Made by a program: the position numbers and the translations under genes. 64,000 nt of DNA. It comes from Paramecium pentaurelia. Taxonomy: Eukaryota > Ciliophora > Oligohymenophorea > Peniculida > Parameciidae. How positions within the stretch are numbered: the first letter of the stretch is position 1; each line of letters opens with the position of its first letter. Positions 25,244 through 37,274 of this stretch are shown piece by piece. The stretch is from contig CAJJDO010000033.1 in the NCBI GenBank assembly GCA_905183005.1, positions 315,820-379,819 of the forward strand. The letters are read 5' to 3'. Below the pieces are notes generated by a model, which did no database searches, had not been told where the DNA came from, and saw only the letters and a program-made list of their open reading frames with translations.

Positions 25244-26241
25244 TCACTTTTTTATTTTGTTCAAACTCTCGCACACTTCCTTTATATTAATACGATCTTC
25301 TTCTTTTTTTTAAAGCATTTTCTAATTATTCATAAATATATTCATTACTGTAATTAAGTCTTTCATCTCTTAACCAACTGGGTTTGTATTTGGAAATTGA
25401 ATTTTCTAATTATTGATAGCATTCAACAATTATATAATAGAATTTGTATCTTTCCATGGAAGGACTCCAAATAACATTTAATACAGAATTACACCCAAAG
25501 ACCAGACATCACATTTTATGCAATAGCTAAATGATATATATTTCTATATAAATACTCTTCTCCTGCTAAAATTTATGGGGCCATGTAATAAGGTGTTCCT
25601 ACTGATGTTCCATGTGCAGCCACATCTTTTTTATCCTCTTCAATTACTTTAGCAAAACCAAAATCTGCTAATTTTGCTGTACCATTATGTATCAATATAT
25701 TTTCAGGTTTTAGATCTCTATGGAAAACACTTTTGTCATATAAGTATGAACATCCTTCTGCAATTTAGAGAAATATATCAACTGCTTCTTATTCATTCAA
25801 TTTTCCTTTGTCTTTGATGAGCATATCTAAATCTCCACCATTGCAGTATTCCAAAAAGAAATAAATATTATTTGGAGTTTCAGAGAAATCAATAAACTTA
25901 ACAATATTCGGATGATCCATCTACTTCCACAATGAAACCTAAAAAATAAATGGTAAAAGATTATACCTCTTTTTTTAGCGAGTTGATTATATACTCTTTT
26001 CTGCTATCTGGATTATTACTTTTTTTAAGTTTTTCAATGATATTTTGTTTTGCTATTAATTTACATGCATAAACTATTTTCTCATTGTCTTTCAATGTAG
26101 CCAAATGACTTTTGTATATTTTTATATATACGTTTCTGCAAAATTTCCTTTTCCCAATTTAGTTGTTTTGATGTAATATTTGCCATCAACCATTTTGAAA
26201 TTCGGAATTGTGGCAGCTATTTCTTCCAAATTTTATTTCAT
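25244..26241 (-). CDS. Ser/Thr protein kinase
   Basis: Complete kinase domain filling the protein (about 300 residues). Gly-loop LGKGNFAETY, ATP-anchoring Lys in IVYACKLIAK, catalytic HRDLKPENIL, DFG in KLADFGFAKV, and activation-loop end GTPYYMAPQIL, where the usual APE is APQ (TAA codon). Subdomains IX-XI follow (CDVWSLGVILYQMLFGVLPW). Introns of 23-29 nt interrupt the Gly-loop, the alphaC region, the stretch after the APQ and the last exon. The wording (F-A-K after DFG, LPW) is nearest to ULK/Atg1- or CaMK-like kinases; substrates unknown. Confidence 0.9.
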
Positions 26242-27577
26242 TTATTATATTTAATATGTATTTAATCCTATAAATAAGGTATTTAGTTAATCATATTTTA
26301 CTTAATTCTCATCATTATTATTAACTTATCTCATTAAATCTTTTTATTCTTATCAAATCGATTATCTCAAGCAATTAAATACATTTTTTTTTTCATTTTT
26401 ATGTTTTAAATGTCAAAACTTTGAATTAAAATAATTACTGAGCATGTATTAATAACAATAATATAATTTGCTTTTAAATTCAGATTTTTCAATGAACAAA
26501 AGAAAAATAAATGAAAAGGGAAAATATTTTTTTAATTAACTTATTTTTGATTTTATTTTTCTGTTTAAATAAATAAATCAATTAGTTTATAGTTGTTAAT
26601 TCTTTTTATCTAATAAAGAAGTTTTATAAATGGTTAATAATAAGAAATCTAGAATTAATTATAACAATTCAAATTTTAAATGATCTCTTAAGATGAAATT
26701 AATTTAAACAATTGTTCGATTTTAAATATCTTAATAGATAATATGAATTTTTAATGATGACTTTTATTAATATAATGATAAATTAAGTTTATAATTAAAT
26801 CTTTCATCATAAATAATGTTTTTAATAAAATTTTGAGGTTATATTACAAAAAATTCATTTTTATTTTTAATATATTTTGCTATACTATTCATTTTTGACA
26901 TATGTTTACATATAATTTATTAAAAATAAATAAAAAAAAATAATTTTGTGATAAAAAATAATGAAAAATTCATTGAATGAATTTAAAATTCTAACTATGA
27001 ATAATATTATATGATTTTTATAAAGATACTTTTTATAAAAAGGAAAAATCAAAATTTGATTTTAGATAATTAGAATAATTCCCCTTTTGATAATGTTGTT
27101 TTCAAAGAAGACTTAGCTCAAAATCAGTATGTTATGCATTTTTTTAAAAGAATATAGATGATTGTGATAAATACATAGAGTTTACAAATCATTTCAATTT
27201 TTTAACCGAAATAAGGTTAATTACACTAAATTACTCATACTCATGAGGTAAATAGAATTTCTCTATATCAGTAAACTGAAAATAAAATCTTAAAGATATT
27301 AATAATTCTAAAAATTTGTAAAAGAGTATTTTTAATTCAAATTTCTTAAATCATATTAATATCTTAATTTGTTTTTAAAAGAGAAATTAAAATTTGATTA
27401 ATAGAAATATTTTGTAAAATATAATAAAATTAAATATTGTTTAAGCATTATTCAATTATATTAAATCTATGTGTTTTAAATAAATTGGAAATAAAATGAG
27501 TTCATAAAAAATCTTAAAAAGAATTTAAAGAGATTGGAATATTTAAACAGATATTATATTTAATATAAATTCTCGAT
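26242..27577. other. Long intergenic region with a possible gene relic
   Basis: Largest gap in the window (1.3 kb). Mostly A/T-rich. On the plus strand near 27030-27410 a TGA-free frame contains a stretch of non-simple sequence (SPFDNVVFKEDLAQNQYVMH then FFKRIQ) vaguely like the N-terminus of ciliate ion-channel or cNMP proteins; the rest of the frame is I/L/K low-complexity. It may be a decayed gene fragment or chance. Confidence 0.3.
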
Positions 27578-28352
27578 ATGTCAAGGACTTAAAATGATGA
27601 TGATAGACCTACAATTCCTTTGCCTTAAGCTACTGATTAAAAGAAACAAGAAAAACTAGCATATGAAAGATAGATGGCTAAAATTACTTTGTTAAAATAA
27701 ACAGAGTAGAAAAATTTACATCTTGTAAAATGTAACTTGATGTAGGCAGGCTAAATTATATGAGATGGCAGCATAGAATATAGAGAATGGAATCTTAGTA
27801 AAGAAAGAATTATAGTAATTAGCAGATGAGGCTAAATAAATAAAAGATGAAAAGATGAAAAGTAGAAAGCAGTAAATTGAATATATAAAAAAAAGTGAAG
27901 AGGATTTTATTCAAAAAAGGAAGACAGCATAGAAATTAGGGTAAAATCAATAAGTGATTTTAGAGATTCAATGAAATAATCTTAAGTAAAATAATATAAG
28001 AGTACTATGAAAATGACATTAATTAGAACTAGAGATAGCATACTTTAAGAGAACCAAAAGATTAGAGAAGCATTATATTAAGAAGAAAAAGAGAGGAAGA
28101 AAAAGAAGGAGGAAGCAAAGAAATAAGAAGAGATTAAATCTTAATAATTTTATAAGGAGAGAGTTTCTTATGAGAAATTAATAGAGGAGAAGCTAAAAAA
28201 GACTAGAGAGAAATTAATAAAGGATGAGGAGACTTTGAAAATTCGTTTAAAGGTATATTATTGAGTAGATTATTTAGTAAACATAAGATTTGTTAAGTAA
28301 ATCTCAAAACAAGTTTATGGAACTTCAATCTTGGAGTGGACAGAAGAGATGA
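27578..28352 (+). CDS. Hypothetical coiled-coil protein
   Basis: About 235 residues, almost wholly charged K/E/Q helix (EKERKKKEEAKKQEEIKSQQ), ending LQSWSGQKR. Three introns of about 25, 23 and 25 nt are required. No globular domain or membrane segment. Similar proteins are common in ciliate basal bodies and axonemes but nothing here allows a specific call. Confidence 0.65.
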
Positions 28353-28407
28353 AAAGAAATTAATAATTATTATTAATAAATTATATATATGTCACTGAAT
28401 TCACGAT

Positions 28408-30687
28408 ATGTCAACAACAGCTTATATAAGAGTCATTAAGAAAATTTAAATTAGACAATAGAACAATATTGCGATTAAGCAAATGGTAATTCTACAGAAT
28501 ATGATTAATAATTTTACGATGGGTTCAAGTTTCAGGCAGCACATTAATAAATATGTATACTTTTACATTTAATTAGCTGACCTCATATCTTAAGTTGAGA
28601 TTAGTTCAAAGCTAGATGAAGGAAAAAGATAGTTATCAACATAAATATTAAGTTAAGCATAGTTGATTCTTAAGAATTATAGTTCATAAGAAAGCTAGAT
28701 AAAGGTTAAGATTACTCAGTCATTGTTCAATCTATAAAGAGATACTATCAGGACTATTTAAGAAGTGCATGATGCATTTAGTTTAATAGAATCAATGAAG
28801 TGGCCATGTAAAGGACCTACCCATAAGCAGTATGATAAACAGTTGCGTGCGTTGGAAAAGCAGTGCTTTTTCTGGGAATAAGTGTTGTTATTGGAAAATA
28901 AAACTACGAATACAATTTCTTTAAATGAATTTAAATAACGTTTAAACGAGTGGTTTGAGAAATTCACAAATGACATCAGAACAAAGAATTTAGACCACTT
29001 AAAAAAATCAAAAAAAGGATATTTAGATACGTAATTGAGAAATGCTCATGAAATGTTTACAGGATTGGGAATAGAGAGGAATAGAGATAGTGCTTTATAA
29101 ATATACAAAAGATTGGCAGAAGAGAACCATCCAATTGCATAGGCAATAATGGGATAGATTTTGATGGATGGAGAAATTGGAGAAAAAGATTATGATCAGG
29201 TAATGAATTTTAACACCACTTGTGGTAGGCTTTTAACTATTTTAAATTGAGTGCTGACCAAGGACATACATTTAGTGTCTATTGGGCATCTAGATTAATA
29301 TTAGTAATTATATATAAACAATTTAATAGGAAGAGAAAGTCTTTGACAAATTTTTTGAAAGAGAAGATCACTAGAGTAGAAAATCAAGTGTTACAGCAAT
29401 AAAAACTAAGGATTGTGATTTAGCTATTAAATTATTAAAGAAAGCTGCAGAATTAGAGCATGTGCCTTCAATGATTTATTTAGGTGATTTGTACACCTCT
29501 GGTTTAGATTTATAAAATTGTAAAAATAATAATTATAAATATTAATGATAGACTCTTTGGAGAAAGACTACTAAGATGCTGAGTACTTTTATAAATAAGC
29601 TTAAAAAAGGAATTCAGTTGAAGCTACTTATAAATTATCTTTACTATATTAAGAAATGAGCAAATAAAATTTAAATAAAGTAATAAGTTAATTTTAATAC
29701 AAAATAGAATAGAAAATAATTAATTTTTCCATTACTCAGTCAAGCCAAGAATTAAGACTATTTACCAGCATTTTACGATCTTGGAATGGTGTTGTTAAAT
29801 GGCTTAGGGGAGGAATTATAGGCCAACCCTATAATGGCTGACTTAATCTTCGAATAAGGTGCTTTTAATGGTGATTTTAAATGTGCCAAAAAATTACTTA
29901 ATCTTCGTTTTCAAAGTTTACAGAGAGAAGAAGGTTCTATAAATGATTTTCTATCTCTGTTGGATTAGTTGGAAGATATTTTGAAGGATCAATCTATCAT
30001 TAATTATATGAGAGGTAAGATTTACTTTAAGGGTATATTAAGTGATAAGAATTTGTAAAAAGCGATCGAATAATTTAGGTATTTTAATGAAATGAAAATA
30101 GAATAGGATCATGGAGAGGATGTTTAAAATGTAAAGCTTAATTAGAAAAGATATTCAAAGATAAAGAGGAGTTACCAACCAGTTCATAATAATCATCACT
30201 TTAAAAATTAAATATATAAGGAGGATTTATTGATTAAGTTAAATAGAGTGATTAAAGAAAAGCATATCAAATATAGAAAGGAAAGATTTCTTAAAATAAT
30301 AAATCAATTCCTTTTGAATAAGAGAATTAATCAACTCGATAAGATAGACATACAATAATGACAATAAGTATAGTTAAACCAAATGAAATCAATGATCCAG
30401 ATAGAAAACGTGGAGGATCTGAATATAATAGTTTTAAAAGAGTAGAAAGTAGTGTTATGCTTTCCTAATTAAAATTACAAATTCAATCGCCTTAATAATA
30501 ATAATAATAATAATAATAATCATCTACTAGATTTGAGTAATAATAATAATCTTAATATGGATCTCCTCGTCAACCCTCATTAATTAACATCTCTTCAAAT
30601 TCTTCTAAGAAAGATCGCTTTAACTTTAGTAAATTACCAAGTCATCGATCTATTAATTCTTCAAAATATCTATTCAACTAACCTTGA
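28408..30687 (+). CDS. Sel1-repeat protein
   Basis: About 700 residues. N-terminal 250 residues are helical; then Sel1-like repeats, each a helix pair with A-x-x-x-Y/L and G-x-x-Y/G spacing: ALQIYKRLAEENHPIAQAIM, AFNYFKLSADQGHTFSVYWA, AIKLLKKAAELEHVPSMIYL-GDLY, and PAFYDLGMVLLNGLGEE. The C-terminal 170 residues are polar and Ser/Gln-rich with an 8-Gln TAA run near 30494-30517. Sel1 arrays act as protein-binding scaffolds. Several introns of 23-32 nt are needed within the repeats. Start chosen at the ATG in the context CGATATGTCAA, which is also the start context of the gene just upstream. Confidence 0.78.
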
Positions 30688-30734
30688 ATTTAGCATATTA
30701 ACTCAAACTTTTATTATATTTTATTTTTTATAAA

Positions 30735-31549
30735 ATGGAATCATCTGAACAATAAAATTAAGTTCAATAACCACAGACACATCTTATATAACTAGATGTA
30801 GAAGAAACTAATGAACCACCAATAAAAAGACCAGCTCCAAAAACATTAGGGGATTTAACAATCATCTTTATATTTGAGACAATAGGAACAGGATTATTTG
30901 CATATGGCATAGTGGCATCTAATGGATCTGATATTTTGATTGCTGCCTATTTATATGCAGCAATATTTTTAACATGCAAATTTACAGGTGGCCATGTCAA
31001 TCCAGCAGTATCATTTAGTTTCTATTGTGATGATACTATTAGTTCATGGACATTAAGAATCTATTGGACTGCTTAATTATTAGGTGCAGTTGGAGGAGCT
31101 TGGATTGCATATTTAATATTAGGAGTAGTGACATCTCCTAGTATTAAGAGTACAAACATAGAATGGATGCTTGCTGATTTATGTGGAGAAGTACATATAT
31201 ATATATAATATAGGCTTTTGGAACCTTTATGTTTGTGTTATTCATACATATTCAAGTTCATGAATAAACACGTTAGACAAATAATGATATTGCAGGCATA
31301 GCTTGGATTGCATTGGCTCTATTCTTTTCTAGATAGTTGTCATCGCATTCTGGAGGTATTTATTATACTTCTATTTGAGGTTGCTTAAATCCAGCTATGG
31401 GAGTAGGTTTGGAATTATTTGAGGCATTTTGGTTGAATGACACAACTAAATTAGCCAATTTTTGGGTGTTTTTATTTGCTCCATTATTTGGAGCTTATAT
31501 GGCATCGATTTTCTATAATTCAATATATTTGCCTTTATTAAAAAAATGA
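30735..31549 (+). CDS. Aquaporin (MIP family channel)
   Basis: Six-helix water/glycerol channel of about 255 residues. A polar 40-residue N-terminus precedes TM1 (TIIFIFETIGTGLFAYGIV). Both pore half-helices are present: GGHVNPAVSF and SGGCLNPAMGV, so both NPA boxes are intact. The residue after the second NPA is Met rather than the usual Arg (NPAR), so the aromatic/arginine selectivity filter is altered. Two introns, 23 nt after LCGE and 24 nt just before the second NPA. In Paramecium such channels would be expected on the contractile vacuole complex or plasma membrane; location is inference. Confidence 0.93.
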
Positions 31550-31568
31550 GACATATATAAATTTAATT

Positions 31569-33540
31569 ATGGAGTAATATATTGATTAAGAGCTTACAAT
31601 CCAACAATTCTTTAAGTAGCATCAAATCACATCACCTTTACTTTCCTAACTCAAAAGGGAGTTCGGTGTCATCAAGCATCCCACTTTTATAATGAATAAT
31701 TTGCTCTAAGTAATTTTAATAGCAATTATTAGATTATTCAACATAAAAAACATTTAACATGTATTGAAGCACCAAAATAAAGTGGAAGAACTATGTCATG
31801 TTTATTAATTATTTTGGATTAATTTTTAAAATCTTTAGATCATTTTACTCCAGACGAAGAAGTAAGAATTAACCATATTTATTATAGAATGGATATTATC
31901 TACTCATTACATCAGCAAGTAGAGAATAATCAACACATTGCAAAGCCATAGTTCAAAAATTGCTTGACAATTATCCTAAAGAAATTGCTTTACTTGATAT
32001 AAATTCTCAATTTCCACTTAATGCAAAAAGTATTAATTTCTGCAATATATTAGATGATTAGTACAATATTGTATTACCTCCTGTAACATAACCATCTATC
32101 TTATTTGCCACATATTATTCTGTGAGTAAATTAAAGGCAAGTGGTAGGGTTGAAAATAAATGTTTCTAATTTGCTTTATTTGATGATTGCAACCTAGCAA
32201 CTCTTTATGGAGGATAACATTAATTGGAATCAGTTTCTAAGTGGATTTCCAAGAATCAATTTACAATCTATGTTGGTGATGAAAAATTAATTGAAGTAAT
32301 ACTTGGGAAGGCTATTACAGTAGCTAAAATTGAAGAGGATCAAGAAGAATAAGAATAAGAATAAGAAGATAGAACCATTTAATAAACTAAAAATTAATTG
32401 CCTAATTTATTTTACTATTTTTATTCAGACTTAACGTAATAATAGATTGTTCTTTATATTACTTTAAAACTTAATCTTGTTTAAGGGAAAACACTTATAA
32501 TAGTTTCAAATTTGTTTGAGATTTATTATTTACAATTACTTTTTTAGAGATGCAATATTGAAAGATTTTAAATTTATAATCATGAAAATCCAAAAACACT
32601 TAAATATTATACTTTATCTACATTCAATACTGGAGTAATCTAAATACTTATTGCAACTGCAAATATTTTTTTAGATCTAGAAAATGAATTCTTTGAAAGA
32701 ACTAAATAAGTATCTAAAAAATCCAAATAACCATACACTTTAAAGAAGTTAGATAATATTATTTTATATAATTTATTACCAAATGAATTACCAGATTAAA
32801 TTTTAAAATCTGTCACTAACACTGTTTGTATAGCTTCAAATAATGAATAAAATGTAGAAACAGTAATGTAGTTTGTAAATACAGAATATAATAATGTTAA
32901 TTGCAAAGAATATCCAATAAAATAAAATGAAATTGAAGCATTTAGATATCGTATAGAAGATACAACCAAAAATATATCTAAATATTAAGTTAAAATGGCA
33001 GAGTAAATAGATTTCAAAAAAAAGATGGTCAAGTCACCTGATCTTGTAGAGTATTTTTAATAAAATTAGAAAGAAAAAGAATTGTTGTAAGATTAAATTG
33101 TATAATTAAAGAAAAAATTAAATAGATCATCAATATAATTGCCTTAAGGTATATATATATATTATTATGTCTTAGGTCCTGTACCTGAATATTTATTACC
33201 AGAATTCATTAAGAAATAAAGAAAAATGTAAGGAGATTAATAAAAAGTAAAAGTTCTTGTTAGAGTTCATGATTAAAATACTGATAAATTAATAAAGAAA
33301 AGAAGATTGTTGAATGATGAAATGAATAATAATATGTTACCTGAGTAAGAAGAAAAACCAAAGGCAAAAAAACCTGAAAATTAATATGTTACAATCAATT
33401 AAGAAGATGAAGATCCTGAATTAGTAGATTCATCTCGACTTAGACCTATAAGTGGTAAGAAAATATGGAAGTTGAAACATGGATTCAAATTAAAAAAGAG
33501 AAATAAGAGATTAGAAAAGAAAGGTGTCTTCACTACCTGA
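31569..33540 (+). CDS. Degenerate DDX56/Dbp9-like DEAD-box helicase
   Basis: About 630 residues colinear with the DDX56/Dbp9 family of nucleolar ribosome-assembly helicases: Q-motif-like start, RecA1 and RecA2, the family C-terminal region IEAFRYRIEDTTKNISKYQV and PVPEYLLPEF, and a basic tail (GKKIWKLKHGFKLKKRNKR). The catalytic motifs are lost: the Walker A position reads APKQSGRT instead of ARTGSGKT, DEAD reads DDCN (FALFDDCNLATLYG), SAT is GDE-like, and the HRAGRTGR block is absent between YNLLPNELPDQ and the C-terminal region. Introns of 23, 26 and 27 nt. The frame is otherwise intact, so this looks like a conserved pseudo-enzyme rather than a dying gene. Role in 60S assembly as a structural factor is inference. 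Confidence 0.75.
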
Positions 33541-33612
33541 GTGTATATAAATTAATTTATTTTAAACAATTTTATATAATGATTGTATGATATATAAATG
33601 CTCATGAATAAA

Positions 33613-36458
33613 TCATTAATCTTTTGGCTGATTAGTTAGAACTTCTTTAAATGAAAATGGCATAAATTTAATGCCATCAGCTTTATAGAATTTGCTTTAG
33701 AATTCTACCCATTGCAATCTTAAAGCATGTAAGAAACATTCCATAAGATCCATGCACATTAAAACTACAATAGATATATATAAATACCTCCTATTGTGCA
33801 ATGTAAAAATATGGGCCAACCTATGACTAATACAATTACATTTCCATCAACAATACCAGCACCAATACACTTCTCGAAAAATACTTTAGCCAATTATCCA
33901 TGTGCTAAAGATAAGGCCCATAAACGTAAATATGATGCAGTATTACTAATAGATCCAAGAACAAATTCAATAGTTTCAATAATTTAATGAACAGCAAGTT
34001 CTCCAATATCAAATTCTTCATGTCCATGTCCATGTCCACCACTTTATTCTTATTATTTTGGCAATATTTATTATGGTTAATCTTTTTGTTGAATATCTTC
34101 TCCTGCTTATTCTTTGAGTCTCTATTCTTCTAATTGTTTTCTTTTTAATTCTTTTTCTTTTTCCTTTTAAATTAATTACAATCTGAGTTCCTCAGCTAAT
34201 GCACTTTAATTAATTGATTTTTAACTTGATTGCATAGGCAACAAGGCTTCCTTACTTTCATCCTTTGGTTCAAGTGCCTTTGAAGGCTTTTTATCATGCT
34301 TTTTTCCACTGTAATGTTGAATAATCTCAATTATTGGTTTTGGTATAAGCATCCATGGTATACATAAGAATGACCAAAATAAGATAGATTATTAAAGGGA
34401 TTCTTAAGACTCTAAATCAAATAAAGGTTTTCCTTCAGTGGAACCTCCTTACAAGGGAATATTGATCATTGCATTAATGATTGATGGAGCCTTATCAGTT
34501 CTATCTTCCCAACTCTATCCCCATTTTAACATAATCATTATTGCCATATAGCCAAATGTAATACACATAAATATTAATTATGGTAGGAATTCACAAACAA
34601 ATGATAAGTAATCCTTAAAGTAGATATTATTCACTCCTTTTAAGAGAATACCAAAAATCATTTGAGTAACTCCATAAATGATTGCAAACTTCATTTTAAA
34701 GGAATTAAAGAAATTCAATTCATTACTTGCAATATACCATTTAGGATCAAATCCAATTGGGTAAGTACATCCTTTGATATAAACAGTTTCTTCAGAATCA
34801 GGTACATTTTCAAAGCAACTTCCAAATATATTCCAAGTTAAAGACATGAAATCATTATAAATAATACCACAATAGAGTGCACATATACCCATCAATAGAA
34901 ATAGATATCTAACTTACATTAAACCAGCAAAATCAGGTAGTTTTCTTAAAGTATCAGCATTTTTGACTAAAAGGAATGCTAAAACAAACAAAACACCTCC
35001 ATGACCAATATCACCAAACATAATACCAAACATAAAAGGGAAAAACATAACAGCAAACATTCCTGGGTTAACTTCCTTATATCTAGGAATACCATAAGTA
35101 TTAACAATTTCTTGGAATACATAATTGAAATCATTTATTTTAAAATAAGTAGGAGTAAGTACTTTTTCAGGTGGTTCCAACTCTATAATTTATCCAACAG
35201 AAGTATTGCTTTAAGAAACACTCAATTAATGTAGCATATGATGTAATTCACCTTCTACATGTTTGGGTGCCCAAAAGAATCCTATATAAATTCTTTCTTT
35301 CTAATAAAGGTAATTTAAATTTGTATATAATGTTTTCTCTTTCACCATCAACAATTTACTCATTTCCAATAAAGATATTTTTAATTATGGCTATATCTAA
35401 GCATATTCTAATAACAATTCTTTTATTTTACCAGCTGTCAATCTTAATAACTAAAATATAAATGACATTTTACATTGTCACATTCATCTAAAGATCTATC
35501 CAACTCTAATGTTTTTTAGACTAATAATTAAGGATCATCTGGAAGTACAAATTTGGCACAATTAAATGAATCACAGATTTTGTTGAGTTTTGCTCTCAAA
35601 AAATCTTATCCTCCTCCTGTATATACAATTAAGAACACTGTTCTTTACTTATCTAAATTCTTTGCTGCTGATTTATCTGAATCCAAGTTCCCTGTTTCTA
35701 ATGAAGAATCAAGTCGTGAATATTCTATATCAGACAATACAATCCATGCATTTCCTTTAGATGCTCTAAATACCATTCTTTTAAAACGATTGGCTTCTAC
35801 TCTATCAACTACTCCCACTAAATAATTTAAATTGTAAACTATTTTCATTATAACATACAATTTTTACGTGGTTATGTTACTTTTTGTTGATCTGGTACAC
35901 CACCTATTTATGGATTTATAGCCACATTTCTTCCTTTTGTATAATATGTTGGACCTAATACTTCCTTTGATTTTATCAAAACAGCCTTGTGTTCAAATAA
36001 AGTGTTTTTACGGACAGATATTTACTCTAAATTTTGAATCTGTTCTATCAATTAAGCTTTTAGATAAAGACAATCAATTACAATATTTTTCATCCAAAGT
36101 ACTTTCAATCAGATCAAACCATTTATCTTCACTTTAATTAATATCCTTTGTATATAAAGTAATTCTTTCTAAGAATTATTAATAATCAGAGCATTTAAGA
36201 TTCTTTATTTTGTACTTCAACATTTCAGTTTCCAATACGTTCAATTTACTAATCACTTCATCTGCCCTCCTTATGTATTGATAAAATGGTCTATTCACAT
36301 GAGGCTCATCTGGCGACATATCTACAACTTAGACCTTAAATAAATATTCCATTCCCTACCATACTCAATTTTCCCATCTCATTAAACACTTCCCATGCAC
36401 TTTCCTTAGGTACTATTATCTAATAGTATGCCATTGTCTCTGATCTAAAGAAACTCAT
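33613..36458 (-). CDS. V-type ATPase subunit a
   Basis: Membrane-integral proton-channel half of the V0 sector (Vph1/Stv1 type), about 870 residues. N-terminus MSFFRSETMAYYQIIVPKES matches the F/L-RSE-x-M start of the family; the cytosolic domain follows, then the membrane domain with FFPFMFGIMFGDIGHGGVLF, GFDPKWYIASNELNFFNSFK, and the essential-Arg helix in SISNTASYLRLWALSLAHGQ. Ends HALRLQWVEFQSKFY then FMPFSFKEVL. Introns of 23-25 nt, one in the first exon pair and one near 33763. Paramecium is known to have a large expanded family of subunit a isoforms that target V-ATPase to different organelles; which one this is cannot be told. Confidence 0.96.
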
Positions 36459-36886
36459 CAATAAGATATAAATAATATTTATGTTAATTCAAGAAGCATA
36501 AATTAATTATAAAACAACACAATCTTTTTATTTTAAATAAGCCTCTACTACATCTTATATTATTACTCTTAGAATTTGAGATTCTTTTCACTAAACCTAA
36601 AGATCTTCATAAGATATTTGAGAATTTATCATTTCTTATATTTAATATATTTAAGTCATTTCATAATGCTATTATATAAAATCTTTACTACTATTGATTT
36701 TCAATAAAACTAAGTAATTCTTAAGATATTTATAATCTCTATATATAATTTACGTTATATTCCTTATTTTTGTCTGAACTTAAATAGTACTAAAATCAAC
36801 CTTATACAGGTGGTCTAATTTGAAAAAATATAAAAAAGACTAATTAGAAAAATGATATTAGAACAAAAATGTTAGTAATCTAACTT
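36459..36886. other. Intergenic, AT-rich
   Basis: Upstream of the V-ATPase gene. No feature recognised. Confidence 0.5.
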
Positions 36887-37142
36887 TCATGCATTAGTTG
36901 CATGTCTAGAGTTTTGAAAATATTTGTATTTTTTAATCAATTTTTCTGTTTACATAAAGTGTAATTTAAAAGAATCATTTATTGATTCTCTAAAAGGTCT
37001 TACTCCTACTATTTCAAATTCCATTCTGTTTTCTCTTGAAAATTCATAATCCATTTATGGCTTGAATATTTAAAAGATACTTTAGATAATACAGATGATT
37101 CTAAAACTAAAACCTTCTGCTTATTTTTGAAAATAATACCAT
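36887..37142 (-). CDS. Possible small protein gene
   Basis: About 70 residues. The spliced frame reads MQKVLVLESSVLSKPQMDYE, then FSRENRMEFEIVGVRPFRES and a helical end; composition is non-repetitive and coding-like. It needs a 20-nt intron placed directly after the ATG codon (ATG at 37140-37142) and a second 20-nt intron near 37057-37076. Without introns only the last 56 codons are open (ATG at about 37054). No family recognised. Confidence 0.42.
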
Positions 37143-37274
37143 ATATAGATATATATATATGATTATGATAAAGAAATAAATAAGCTTATTAATTGTCTAT
37201 AGTTTTTATAAATCTAATCATAAATATATATATGTATTAATAAAGAAATATAAATTAATTAAAGAATTTAATTA

